Of a DNA stretch of 45,539 nt, positions 7,088-15,349 are shown piece by piece (positions within the stretch are counted from its first letter, which is position 1; the number at the start of each line of letters is the position of its first letter). A program made the position numbers and the translations under genes. The DNA comes from CAZLAJ01 sp964644605 (GTDB lineage: Bacteria > Patescibacteriota > Microgenomatia > UBA1406 > GWC2-37-13), in contig CAZXWS010000067.1 in the NCBI GenBank assembly GCA_964644605.1, positions 1-45,539 of the forward strand, in the 5' to 3' direction. The notes beneath the pieces were generated by a model that saw only the letters and a program-made list of their open reading frames with translations, had not been told where the DNA came from and ran no database searches.

Positions 7088-8533
7088 ATGAACAGTCGTT
7101 ATAAAATTATTTACAAAAAATACGGTGAGTATATTGCATTAGCAGCATTAATTCTTTTATATACTGTTGTGTTGAGTTATCTTTCAATTCTGAAACATAA
7201 CTCATTTGCCTCTGGATATGATCTTTCGAATATGGATCAAACTATCTGGAATACTCTCCGAGGAAGATTCTTTTCAGTCACTCAAAGTCAGCACACTGTA
7301 TCCCGATTCTCCATCCATTCCGATCTCATACTCGTATTTTTAACACCTCTATACATCATCTGGCCTAATGTACGTATGCTATTAATCTTCCAGTCTTTTA
7401 TGTTGGGACTAGGAGCAATACCTACCTACTTAATTGCTAAAAAAGTTTTAAAATGGAAAGTTATCTCCCTTATAATTGCATTTCTTTATTTGCTTAATCC
7501 AGCGCTGCAATGGACCAATATATATGATTTTCATCCTGTGACCTTAGCAATTCCATTTCTGCTGTTTGGTATGTATTTTGCATATACAAAAAGATGGAAA
7601 TGGTATTTTGTTTTCATGTTCCTAGCTGCACTTACTAAAGAAGAAGTTCCTCTAACGATTGCTATGATAGGAATTTTGATAGCAATTTTACAAAAAGAAT
7701 ACCGTATGGCCGCTCTCACAATTATTCCGTCCATATTTATTTCATGGTTATCTGTGAAAGTCATTATACCTCACTTTAACAATAATGATTATATGTACAT
7801 GGGTTGGTATCAAAACCTCTTTAATGCTTTAAAGAATTATGCACCGCATGAGTTGCCGCTTTATATTCTTAATACATACTTTTTAAATCCTGACGCTATC
7901 CAGTACTATAATTTATTATTACGACCTTTTACATTTTTGCCTCTGCTAGGATTTCCTTTTTTAATTATTTCCTTACCTGAACTATCTATTAACTTACTCA
8001 GTGACCATTCTCAAATGAGATCTATTGTTTTACATTACGATAGTGTAGTACTGCCCGGCCTTATTGTCTCCACTATTGTAGGATTACTCGTCATTAAAAT
8101 TATTGTTAATAAATTTATTAAGGGAAAATGGAATAAACTTACATTTTACATCGTATCCCTTATTATTCTCTATATAGGATTTCGATTTAACTATCATCAT
8201 AGTCCGCTTCCATCTACGCCCTCGTGTTGGTGTCTAATGTATACTCAAAGTCAGGAGGATGTCGATTTCGAAAATGTATTATCCAGAATACCTGAGCATG
8301 CAAGCGTAACAGCTTCGCCTGAAATTCGCGCACATATAAGTCATAGAGAAAACGCCTATACGCTTCCTGATGGTTCTGAAACTGCTGACTATGTAGCTAT
8401 TATTACTCAGAATAGATTAATTGGAGATTACAACAAAAAAAAATTTGAACTTGAACTAATCAGTAAACTCCTGGCAAACCCTGCGTATAAACTCACTTTT
8501 CGTTCAACTCATTTCTACTTATTCCAAAAATAA
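7088..8533 (+). CDS. DUF2079 polytopic membrane protein
   Basis: A 481-residue protein with about ten to twelve hydrophobic helices. The first outer loop contains SGYDLSNMDQTIWNTLRG, the signature region of DUF2079, a family whose topology recalls GT-C glycosyltransferases with an acidic first loop. The soluble C-terminal part (after about residue 380) begins with a Ser/Pro/Cys-rich stretch (HHSPLPSTPSCWC) and then a predicted alpha/beta domain. By analogy it may move sugars from a lipid donor outside the membrane, but no activity has been shown for the family. A strong hairpin terminator follows directly. Confidence 0.78.
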   Translation: MNSRYKIIYKKYGEYIALAALILLYTVVLSYLSILKHNSFASGYDLSNMDQTIWNTLRGRFFSVTQSQHTVSRFSIHSDLILVFLTPLYIIWPNVRMLLIFQSFMLGLGAIPTYLIAKKVLKWKVISLIIAFLYLLNPALQWTNIYDFHPVTLAIPFLLFGMYFAYTKRWKWYFVFMFLAALTKEEVPLTIAMIGILIAILQKEYRMAALTIIPSIFISWLSVKVIIPHFNNNDYMYMGWYQNLFNALKNYAPHELPLYILNTYFLNPDAIQYYNLLLRPFTFLPLLGFPFLIISLPELSINLLSDHSQMRSIVLHYDSVVLPGLIVSTIVGLLVIKIIVNKFIKGKWNKLTFYIVSLIILYIGFRFNYHHSPLPSTPSCWCLMYTQSQEDVDFENVLSRIPEHASVTASPEIRAHISHRENAYTLPDGSETADYVAIITQNRLIGDYNKKKFELELISKLLANPAYKLTFRSTHFYLFQK

Positions 8534-8537
8534 ACTT

Positions 8538-8557
8538 CCCCGCAGCAAGCTGCGGGG
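8538..8557 (+). terminator. GC-rich terminator hairpin
   Basis: CCCCGCAGC (8538-8546) and GCTGCGGGG (8549-8557) form a very stable stem immediately after the DUF2079 stop. The following bases are TATTTAG, only partly T-rich. It is probably the operon end. Confidence 0.7.
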
Positions 8558-8600
8558 TATTTAGAAGTATATTAAAAAGTTTGTTGTTGTTTTTGACTAA

Positions 8601-8635
8601 GGTATACCCGCAGTTATAAACAGCGGGGTATTACC
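8601..8635. repeat. Second CCCGC/GCGGG hairpin, related to the terminator at 8538
   Basis: GGTA-T-ACCCGC pairs with GCGGGGT-A-TTACC around an 11-nt loop. The right arm shares GCGGGGTATT with the terminator 60 bp upstream, so the two may be copies of one repetitive palindrome. It lies between that terminator and the response-regulator promoter. Confidence 0.5.
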
Positions 8636-8678
8636 AACAATAAATTTAATAAATCTTTTTCTGTATATTCCAAAACTA

Positions 8679-8711
8679 TTCAGTCTATTTTCAGCCAATG
8701 GGGACTATAAT
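8679..8711 (+). promoter_or_regulatory. TTCAG-N6-TTCAG box plus TATAAT of the response-regulator operon
   Basis: TTCAG at 8679-8683 and 8690-8694 (11-bp period), with a weaker TTCCA one turn further up at 8668-8672. A perfect TATAAT follows at 8706-8711, ending 7 nt before ATG 8719. No -35 consensus is present; the box occupies that position, as at PhoB-type activated promoters. This implies autoregulation. Confidence 0.6.
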
Positions 8712-8718
8712 ATCGCAT

Positions 8719-9396
8719 ATGCGAATATTGATTGTGGAGGATGAGCATCGCATAGCCCAATCCCTCAAAAAAGGCCTCGAACAAGAAACATATGCTGTAG
8801 ATGCAGTCTATGACGGACAGGAAGGACTTGATATGGCACTTACTGAAAGTTATGATCTTATTATTCTTGATAGGTTGCTTCCAGGAATGGATGGCTTAGA
8901 TATATGTAAAACCTTACGAAAAGAGAATAACCACACACCCATTATTATGCTCACCGCAAAGGGTCAGGTACACGATAAGGTCGAAGGGTTAGATACAGGA
9001 GCAGATGACTACATTATTAAACCATTTGCTTTTGAAGAACTGCTTGCTCGTATCCGAGCAATAAAAAGAAGGCCACGCGACGTAGTCAGTGATGTATTAA
9101 CTATTGACACTTTAACATTAAACTCACAAACTTACGAAGTAAAGCGAGCGGAAACACCAATTAAAGTATCACAGAAAGAATTTGCGTTGCTTGAGTATTT
9201 GATGAGAAATGCAGGTAAAACAGTATCAAAGGATCAAATCATCGCTCATGTGTGGAACTACGACGCCGATATTTTGCCAAATACATTGGAAGCTTTTATT
9301 AAACAACTGCGTAAAAAAATTGATCGTAGTTTTGCAAATGTTAAGCCATTAATTCATACAGTTAGGGGTTTTGGTTATAAATTAAGTACTGAATAA
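8719..9396 (+). CDS. OmpR-family response regulator
   Basis: I start at ATG 8719 (MRILIVEDEH), not at 8698, because TATAAT at 8706-8711 would make a leaderless message beginning at this ATG. The product has 225 residues. The receiver domain has the acidic pair in VEDEH, the phospho-acceptor Asp in LIILDRLLPGMDG, and Lys in YIIKPFAF. After a short linker comes an OmpR/PhoB winged helix (LLEYLMRN ... TVRGFGYKL). It acts with the histidine kinase 14 bp downstream. I infer that it binds the TTCAG direct repeats at its own promoter and at 3860 and 11460. It is complete in length and motifs. Confidence 0.95.
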   Translation: MRILIVEDEHRIAQSLKKGLEQETYAVDAVYDGQEGLDMALTESYDLIILDRLLPGMDGLDICKTLRKENNHTPIIMLTAKGQVHDKVEGLDTGADDYIIKPFAFEELLARIRAIKRRPRDVVSDVLTIDTLTLNSQTYEVKRAETPIKVSQKEFALLEYLMRNAGKTVSKDQIIAHVWNYDADILPNTLEAFIKQLRKKIDRSFANVKPLIHTVRGFGYKLSTE

Positions 9397-9410
9397 ATTT
9401 ATACATCTCC

Positions 9411-10424
9411 ATGTTTCAGTCTGCACGTGTTAAATTAACCATCTGGTACATACTTATCACAATGATTGTGAGTTTATTATTTAGTTTTGCTATATATCAA
9501 AGTTTTAGTCAGGAATTGAATCGCTTTGAACGAGCGCAACGACTTCGTACAGAACTGCAAGATCAAGGTTTTCCTGTGCCTCCACGTCGACCTGTAAATA
9601 TAGAACTACTTGAAGAAGGAAGAAATCATTTGCAACGCATTTTACTCTCTATTAATTTGGCGATACTAGGTATTTCTGCTGCGGCAGGGTATTTTTTAGC
9701 TGGAAGAACACTGCGACCAATTCAACAAATGGTAGATAAACAGAATCAATTTATTACTGATGCCTCACATGAACTTCGTACCCCTTTAACTGCTTTAAAA
9801 ACAGGAATAGAAGTAAACTTGAGAGATAAAAACTTCAATTTGAAACAAGCAAAAACAGTGTTACAAGAAAACCTAACAGATGTAGAAAAGCTGCGATCAC
9901 TTTCCGATAACTTACTCACACTTTCCGTACTTCAACATAGTAATATAACGGCTTTTAAACAGATTGCGCTTGATGATGTGATTAAAAGCTCTATTGAAAA
10001 AGTAAAGCCACTTGCACAACACAAACATATTACCCTCAAATCATCCGTATCAAAATCTTGGGTGAAAGGTGATCATAGCAGACTCGTTGACCTCTTCGTA
10101 ATTTTTCTTGATAATGCCATCAAATATAGCCCAGAAAAAACTACGATTACCATTCACACAGAAAAAGTTGACTCAGTTGTAAAAACTTCTATCGCTGATC
10201 AGGGTATGGGTATTCACGAAAAAGACATTCCACATATTTTTGAACGCTTTTATCGCGTGGATAAATCACGTTCTACTGTACATACTGATGGATACGGACT
10301 TGGATTAGCAATAGCGCATGAAATACTTACTTCCCATAAAGGATCTGTAACTGTAGAAAGTACGCCAGATAAAGGTAGCACGTTTATCATTTCTCTTCCA
10401 TCTCTAAAAACGCCAAGCGTATGA
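9411..10424 (+). CDS. Sensor histidine kinase
   Basis: A 337-residue membrane kinase. Two membrane helices (about 9-29 and 78-103) flank an outer loop of only some 50 residues, rich in Arg and Pro (VPPRRP), which is the likely sensor. A short HAMP-like link leads to the phospho-acceptor box SHELRTPLTALKTG (His about 122). The ATPase domain shows the N box DNAIKYS, G1 DQGMGI, F box FERFYRVDKSR and G2 GYGLGLAIA. It pairs with the response regulator upstream. Its stop overlaps the next ATG (ATGA), so a hydrolase is co-translated. The signal is unknown; the regulon suggests envelope or copper stress. Confidence 0.95.
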   Translation: MFQSARVKLTIWYILITMIVSLLFSFAIYQSFSQELNRFERAQRLRTELQDQGFPVPPRRPVNIELLEEGRNHLQRILLSINLAILGISAAAGYFLAGRTLRPIQQMVDKQNQFITDASHELRTPLTALKTGIEVNLRDKNFNLKQAKTVLQENLTDVEKLRSLSDNLLTLSVLQHSNITAFKQIALDDVIKSSIEKVKPLAQHKHITLKSSVSKSWVKGDHSRLVDLFVIFLDNAIKYSPEKTTITIHTEKVDSVVKTSIADQGMGIHEKDIPHIFERFYRVDKSRSTVHTDGYGLGLAIAHEILTSHKGSVTVESTPDKGSTFIISLPSLKTPSV

Positions 10425-11452
10425 AAAAAAAATATGTCATTCTTATAATTTTTATCTTTATCACAAGCTTACTATTATTTGCACGTTTTCCTGTATACAC
10501 TGTTCCTAAAACTTCTGTACAACCCTCAATACAACCGACTCCTTCTTATCCACTTGCAGTGTCATACATGAGACAGCAACAGTACCCTGGCAGCGATATA
10601 ACCATTGAACAAACATTGCCTGCAGGAACTAATTACGACCAATATATTGCTTCGTATAAATCTGAAGGATTAAAAATTTACGCGCTCCTTACTATTCCGC
10701 ACGGTGATAAACCAAAAGCAGGCTGGCCAGTTATTGTTTTCAATCATGGATATATTCCACCGGAAATTTATCGAACCACTGAACGCTATATTTACTATGT
10801 TGATACATTTGCTCGCAATGGATACATTGTTTTTAAACCTGATTATCGTGGGAATGGGTTTTCAGAAGGTCAACCGGAAGGTGCATACTATTCACCTGCT
10901 TATACAATCGATGATTTAAATGCGATAAGTAGTATTAAAAAGTATAAAGACGCCAATCCTAATAAAATTGGCGTTTGGGGACACTCAATGGGCGGAAATA
11001 TAACGCTTCGTGATTTAGTAGTAAATACAAAAGATATAAAAGCCGCAGTTATATGGGGAGGAGTTGTGGGATCATATAATGACATTATGAATAATTGGCA
11101 ACGCCGAGTGCCATACCAACCATCAGCACGAGAGCTTGCTTTACGTAATCGTAATCGACAGCGACTAACACAAAAATACGGAACTCCACAAACAAATCCT
11201 AGTTTTTGGAATAGTATTGATCCTACCCAATATGTAAATGATATTAGCGCACCGGTACAACTACACCATGGAACAGACGATGAAGAAGTACCTATCGCTT
11301 TTTCACAAAGTTTGTATGATAAACTCCAAAAAGTAAACAAAAATGTTGAATTATTTGCCTATGAAGGGGCGGATCATAATATTTCAGCTCCTTCATTTAA
11401 CACCGCTATGGATAGATCACTGAAATTTTTTGATAAATACCTTAAAACCTAA
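10421..11452 (+). CDS. Secreted alpha/beta hydrolase (prolyl-oligopeptidase-like)
   Basis: A 343-residue protein with an N-terminal signal anchor (about residues 4-22) and a Pro/Thr linker, so it should work outside the cytoplasm. The alpha/beta hydrolase core has the oxyanion region VFNHGYIP, KPDYRGNGFSEG, the nucleophile elbow GHSMGG, the acid in HGTDDEEVP and the catalytic His in GADHNIS: a full Ser-Asp-His triad. Relatives cleave peptides or esters. Its ATG lies inside the kinase stop (ATGA overlap), so translation is coupled to the two-component system, an uncommon partnership. The substrate is not predictable. Confidence 0.85.
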   Translation: MKKKYVILIIFIFITSLLLFARFPVYTVPKTSVQPSIQPTPSYPLAVSYMRQQQYPGSDITIEQTLPAGTNYDQYIASYKSEGLKIYALLTIPHGDKPKAGWPVIVFNHGYIPPEIYRTTERYIYYVDTFARNGYIVFKPDYRGNGFSEGQPEGAYYSPAYTIDDLNAISSIKKYKDANPNKIGVWGHSMGGNITLRDLVVNTKDIKAAVIWGGVVGSYNDIMNNWQRRVPYQPSARELALRNRNRQRLTQKYGTPQTNPSFWNSIDPTQYVNDISAPVQLHHGTDDEEVPIAFSQSLYDKLQKVNKNVELFAYEGADHNISAPSFNTAMDRSLKFFDKYLKT

Positions 11453-11459
11453 TTATATT

Positions 11460-11489
11460 TTCAGCATCAATTCAGGTTAATGATATAAA
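11460..11489 (+). promoter_or_regulatory. TTCAG-N6-TTCAG box plus extended -10 of the exporter operon
   Basis: TTCAG at 11460-11464 and 11471-11475 (11-bp period). An extended -10, TG-A-TATAAA, spans 11481-11489 and ends 9 nt before ATG 11499. The stretch TTCAGCATnAATTCAG is almost identical to that at 3860. Confidence 0.6.
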
Positions 11490-11498
11490 TTACAAATC

Positions 11499-12890
11499 AT
11501 GATACAAGATATATTTAGCCGCATCATGGAAAATAAAATAAAACTCGCGCTTTTCGCGGTGGCTGTTATCATTGTTATGATTGGTCTTTTTCAGTTTAAA
11601 ATCCTTGGATCAACCGCTCCGCAAGATCAATACCAAACACAACAAATACAGCGTGGAACTATTATTTCTTCTGTATCATCATCTGGACAAATTGCATCGA
11701 CAAATAACGTTGCAGTTACCACACAAGCATCAGGAGTGGTGAAAGAAATATATGTACGTAATGGTGGATATATTGAGGCTGGTAAACCAATCGCTAAAAT
11801 CACTTTAGATCAAACCGCGCTACAAAAACAAGCTGCTTCATGGGCCTCATATAGCAGCGCTTTATCCCAACTCAAAACAGCTCAACAAAGCAAATTAGCT
11901 GCTGACGCGCAAATGTGGACAGATCAAAAAGCTGTGCTCGATGCTCAAAATAATGTTGATTTCAAAAATAACAACATCAATAACCCTTCTACGAAACAAG
12001 CATACACAGATTTGGAGAAACAGAGCATTGATTCCGCACTGGTTGAAGCTCGTAAGTCATTTACTGCTTCAGAAACAAAATATAAAGAAGCCGATGCTGC
12101 TATTACCTCAGCCCAGGCTCAAGTTAATTCTGCATGGCTTTCTTATCAACAACTCTCCGATACAGTTACTGCTCCTATATCAGGCAGTGTTACAGGACTT
12201 ACATTGCAAGTTGGTAGCGTGATTACTTCCTCTGGAAATAATTCTTCGTCCGCCTCAACGGCCTCTACCTCACAATCATCAACCAGTACAAGCACCGGTT
12301 CTTCACAAAAAATAGCAAGTGTTGTGACTAACGCTACCCCTTCGGTAACAGTTAATGCGTCTGAAATTGATGCTCCTAAAATTAAAGTTGGTCAGAAGGC
12401 AACAATTACTGTCGATGCACTATCTGGAAAAACATTTACCGGAAAGGTTTATAGTATCGATACTACTGGTTCAGTAAGTTCAGGCGTGACAACATATCCT
12501 GTTGTCATTAACTTGGATTTTACAGCTCCTGATGTTTTCCCAAATATGTCAACCACCGCAAATATTATTACGGCAACAAAAGATAATGTACTCACTGTGC
12601 CTTCATCAGCTATTCAAACGTCATCAGGTCAATCTACAGTACAGGTGAAAAAAAATGGACAAGTTTCAACAGTAACTGTTGAAACTGGGATTTCTTCAGA
12701 CACGCAGACAGAAATAACTTCAGGACTTTCAGAAGGAGATGAAGTAGTAACGGGAACATCATCGTCCCGTTCTACTCAGTCAGGTAATTCATCTCGCTCT
12801 GTTTTTAGCCCAGGAACTTTTGGAATTAGAACAGGCGGTTTCGGCGGGGCTGGTGGATTTGGAGGAGCAAATCGCCGTATAGGTCAATAA
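11499..12890 (+). CDS. HlyD/MacA-type membrane-fusion protein of an ABC exporter
   Basis: A 463-residue protein. One membrane helix (about 15-33) anchors it. A lipoyl-type hairpin follows (GVVKEIYVRNGGYIEAGKPI), then a long coiled-coil insertion (about 105-215), the returning lipoyl half (TAPISGSVTGLTLQVG), a Ser/Thr-rich insert and beta-barrel domains. The tail is Gly-rich (GGFGGAGGFGG). It belongs to the MacA/RND adaptor class and precedes separate ATPase and permease genes in one operon (14-bp and 3-bp gaps). No TolC partner is visible, as expected in an organism without a classical outer membrane. The TTCAG box upstream suggests two-component control. Confidence 0.9.
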   Translation: MIQDIFSRIMENKIKLALFAVAVIIVMIGLFQFKILGSTAPQDQYQTQQIQRGTIISSVSSSGQIASTNNVAVTTQASGVVKEIYVRNGGYIEAGKPIAKITLDQTALQKQAASWASYSSALSQLKTAQQSKLAADAQMWTDQKAVLDAQNNVDFKNNNINNPSTKQAYTDLEKQSIDSALVEARKSFTASETKYKEADAAITSAQAQVNSAWLSYQQLSDTVTAPISGSVTGLTLQVGSVITSSGNNSSSASTASTSQSSTSTSTGSSQKIASVVTNATPSVTVNASEIDAPKIKVGQKATITVDALSGKTFTGKVYSIDTTGSVSSGVTTYPVVINLDFTAPDVFPNMSTTANIITATKDNVLTVPSSAIQTSSGQSTVQVKKNGQVSTVTVETGISSDTQTEITSGLSEGDEVVTGTSSSRSTQSGNSSRSVFSPGTFGIRTGGFGGAGGFGGANRRIGQ

Positions 12891-12904
12891 TTATCTTAAA
12901 CTTC

Positions 12905-13603
12905 ATGATACAAGTTTCTCACTTATACAAAATATATAAAAATGACGTCATCGAAACTATTGCACTCAAGGATGTAAGCTTTGATGTTAAACAAGGTGAG
13001 TTTATTGCGATAATGGGACCCTCTGGATCAGGTAAATCAACTCTCATGCATATTTTAGGGGCTCTGGATATTCCTACCAAAGGAACTTATATTTTAGATG
13101 GTCAAAATGTCAGTTCACTGAATGATGATGAACTTGCTGACATTCGTAATAAAAAAATAGGGTTTGTTTTTCAGGCATTCAATCTTTTACCTCGTACAAG
13201 CGCTATTAAAAACGTTATGCTTCCTATGGTTTATGCTGGCATAGAAAAAAATAAGCGTTTTGAAATTGCAAAAAAATATTTAGAAATGGTTGGCCTTGCT
13301 GATAGGTTAGATCACACCTCAAGTCAGCTTTCCGGCGGTCAAATGCAACGGGTTGCTATTGCACGAGCTCTCGTTATGAACCCCGCGATCATACTCGCTG
13401 ATGAACCAACAGGAAATATCGCTTCCGACCAGGCTGCAGAAGTTATGTCTATTTTCAAAAAATTAAATAACGAAGGACATACTATAGTTATGATTACCCA
13501 TGAACCTGATATTGCTCATCATGCCAAACGTATATTAACAATCAAAGATGGAAAAATAGTGGATGACACAACAAATCATCAAAAAAACCCAGTTAAAAAA
13601 TAA
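12905..13603 (+). CDS. ABC transporter ATPase (MacB/LolD type)
   Basis: A 232-residue ATPase with Walker A GPSGSGKST, Q-loop VFQAFNLL, signature LSGGQMQRVAIARAL, Walker B IILADEPTGN and the H-loop His in ITHEPD. It matches the MacB/LolD/FtsE branch, which drives conformational work on periplasmic or surface substrates in place of classic transport. It is co-transcribed with the adaptor before it and the permease after it. In many bacteria the MacB ATPase and permease are fused; here they are split. Confidence 0.96.
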   Translation: MIQVSHLYKIYKNDVIETIALKDVSFDVKQGEFIAIMGPSGSGKSTLMHILGALDIPTKGTYILDGQNVSSLNDDELADIRNKKIGFVFQAFNLLPRTSAIKNVMLPMVYAGIEKNKRFEIAKKYLEMVGLADRLDHTSSQLSGGQMQRVAIARALVMNPAIILADEPTGNIASDQAAEVMSIFKKLNNEGHTIVMITHEPDIAHHAKRILTIKDGKIVDDTTNHQKNPVKK

Positions 13604-13606
13604 TAT

Positions 13607-14833
13607 ATGGAATTTATTGAACTAATTAATGAAGCTGTTACTGCGCTCACACGAAATAAGATGCGCACTGGTCTTGCGACTTTAGGCATTGTGATTGGTA
13701 TTAGTGCAGTGATAGCTCTTGTATCAATCGGTCAATCAGGACAGAAAGCAGTAGAAAATCAAATTCAGTCATTAGGATCTAATTTGCTAACTGTTATGCC
13801 AGGAGCAGCAAACTCTGGTGGAATTCGTGGAGCGGGAGGAGCACAAACAACAACCTTAACCATCGATGACGCAAAAGCAATTCAAACAACACAAATAAAT
13901 AAAGGAATAGCTAATGTATCACCTGAGCTCGCACGTCGCGCGCAAATTACCGCCGGAAGAAATAATACCAATGTTCAGGTGCAAGGAGTGACTTCTCCAT
14001 ATGCCGCAGTACATACCATAACTATTCAGACAGGTAATTTTATTTCTGATCAGGATGTTTTAAGTATGAAAAAAGTCGCAGTTGTCGGACCACAAGTCGT
14101 GACCGACTTGTTTGGAGATGGCGCCAATCCTGTAGGACAGACCATACGAATTAATAAAGAAGCATTTACGATAGTGGGTGTTACTGTAGCAAAAGGAGGA
14201 AGTGGCTTTCAAAATCAAGACGACATGGTATTTGTTCCTATTACCGCAGCCCAAAAATTAATTTTTGGTGTTGATTATTTATCATCGATTGCTATTCAAA
14301 CCACAAACAAAGAAGTCATGACTGATGTTCAAAACAATGTCGGCTATTTACTGCTAGCACGACATAAACTCAACGATCCGACACAAGCTGATTTTAGTAT
14401 CCTCTCCCAACAAGATATACTTGGTGCAGCCACCCAAGTAACTGGAATTTTCACAACACTTCTTGCGGGAATCGCTGCTATATCATTGCTTGTAGGTGGA
14501 ATTGGCATTATGAATATAATGCTCGTGACTGTTATCGAACGCACACGGGAGATTGGTTTACGGAAAGCGCTGGGTGCTAAAAAAAAGACAGTAATTTCAC
14601 AATTTCTCACTGAATCAATAATTCTGACGGTTGCAGGTGGGTTACTTGGTCTTATATTTGGTGTAATACTATCGTTTATCATTACTCATTTTATGAACTT
14701 ACCGTTCACTGTTTCTGCAGTATCAATTGTCTTAGCATTTGGTGTTTCAGCAGCAATCGGAATATTATTCGGGTGGTATCCCGCACGGCAGGCAGCAAAC
14801 CTGTCCCCTATTGAAGCATTACGTTATGAGTAA
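13607..14833 (+). CDS. ABC transporter permease (MacB/FtsX type)
   Basis: A 408-residue permease with the four-helix layout of MacB: helix 1 near residues 20-43, a large outer MacB-PCD domain (about 44-275), then three helices in the FtsX domain. The GGIGIMNIMLVTVIERTREI stretch followed by GLRKALGA is the family signature. With the upstream ATPase and adaptor it forms a tripartite exporter; the cargo could be peptides, lipids or drugs. The stop is followed 23 bp later by the DUF5666 gene. Confidence 0.95.
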   Translation: MEFIELINEAVTALTRNKMRTGLATLGIVIGISAVIALVSIGQSGQKAVENQIQSLGSNLLTVMPGAANSGGIRGAGGAQTTTLTIDDAKAIQTTQINKGIANVSPELARRAQITAGRNNTNVQVQGVTSPYAAVHTITIQTGNFISDQDVLSMKKVAVVGPQVVTDLFGDGANPVGQTIRINKEAFTIVGVTVAKGGSGFQNQDDMVFVPITAAQKLIFGVDYLSSIAIQTTNKEVMTDVQNNVGYLLLARHKLNDPTQADFSILSQQDILGAATQVTGIFTTLLAGIAAISLLVGGIGIMNIMLVTVIERTREIGLRKALGAKKKTVISQFLTESIILTVAGGLLGLIFGVILSFIITHFMNLPFTVSAVSIVLAFGVSAAIGILFGWYPARQAANLSPIEALRYE

Positions 14834-14839
14834 TAACAG

Positions 14840-14850
14840 AAAGGAGGTGA
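14840..14850 (+). promoter_or_regulatory. Full Shine-Dalgarno AAAGGAGGTGA
   Basis: A perfect anti-16S match 5 nt before ATG 14856. It fixes this start over an upstream in-frame start at 14739 that would overlap the permease by about 95 bp. The same 11-mer occurs at 3917-3927. Confidence 0.85.
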
Positions 14851-14855
14851 TACAT

Positions 14856-15266
14856 ATGAAAAATAACTTTTTAGCTACAATAATCATTGCCCTGGTGGTT
14901 GCTGCAGCATCTTTTTTTGCCGGTATGAAATATCAGCAAAGTACTCGAACTGCTGGCAATTCACAGTTGTTTACGGGTAGAAACGGCACTAGAATGCAAG
15001 GGATGAGGCCAGTTACCGGAACCATTTTGAGTGCAGATAACACAACTATTACTGTACAAATGCAGGATGGAAGTAGTCGCATAGTCATACTATCTGCCAG
15101 TACCGACATTAATAAAGCAACCAAAGCAACAAAAGAAGATTTAAAAACCGGTGAGAGAGTAGCCGTTTTTGGGACCCAAAATGCAGATGGAAGTGTTACT
15201 GCCCAAAGCGTACAACTAAATCCTCAGTTGAGAGGTTTTAGAACAGGACAACCTACTGCGCAGTAA
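14856..15266 (+). CDS. DUF5666-type anchored protein
   Basis: A 136-residue protein. Residues 5-24 are a signal anchor; an exposed domain follows with the pattern PVTGTILSADNTTITVQMQD and a later VFGTQNADGSVTAQSVQL, typical of the small beta-barrel DUF5666. These domains occur on secreted or anchored proteins and have no known reaction. The gene has an excellent ribosome site and closes the exporter operon, so it may be an accessory of that exporter or a responder in the same envelope regulon. Confidence 0.75.
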   Translation: MKNNFLATIIIALVVAAASFFAGMKYQQSTRTAGNSQLFTGRNGTRMQGMRPVTGTILSADNTTITVQMQDGSSRIVILSASTDINKATKATKEDLKTGERVAVFGTQNADGSVTAQSVQLNPQLRGFRTGQPTAQ

Positions 15267-15349
15267 TTGCACAAGTAAATAACTCAGCATCTTATCTACC
15301 ATTCAATAAGTATATTGTTTATAATACTTTTGTTAGCTTTGTTATTTTT

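Noticed and set aside
10900..11340. 146-codon open frame on the minus strand
   Set aside because: It lies wholly inside the alpha/beta hydrolase, which has full catalytic motifs; the antisense product is Ser/Cys-rich without domains.
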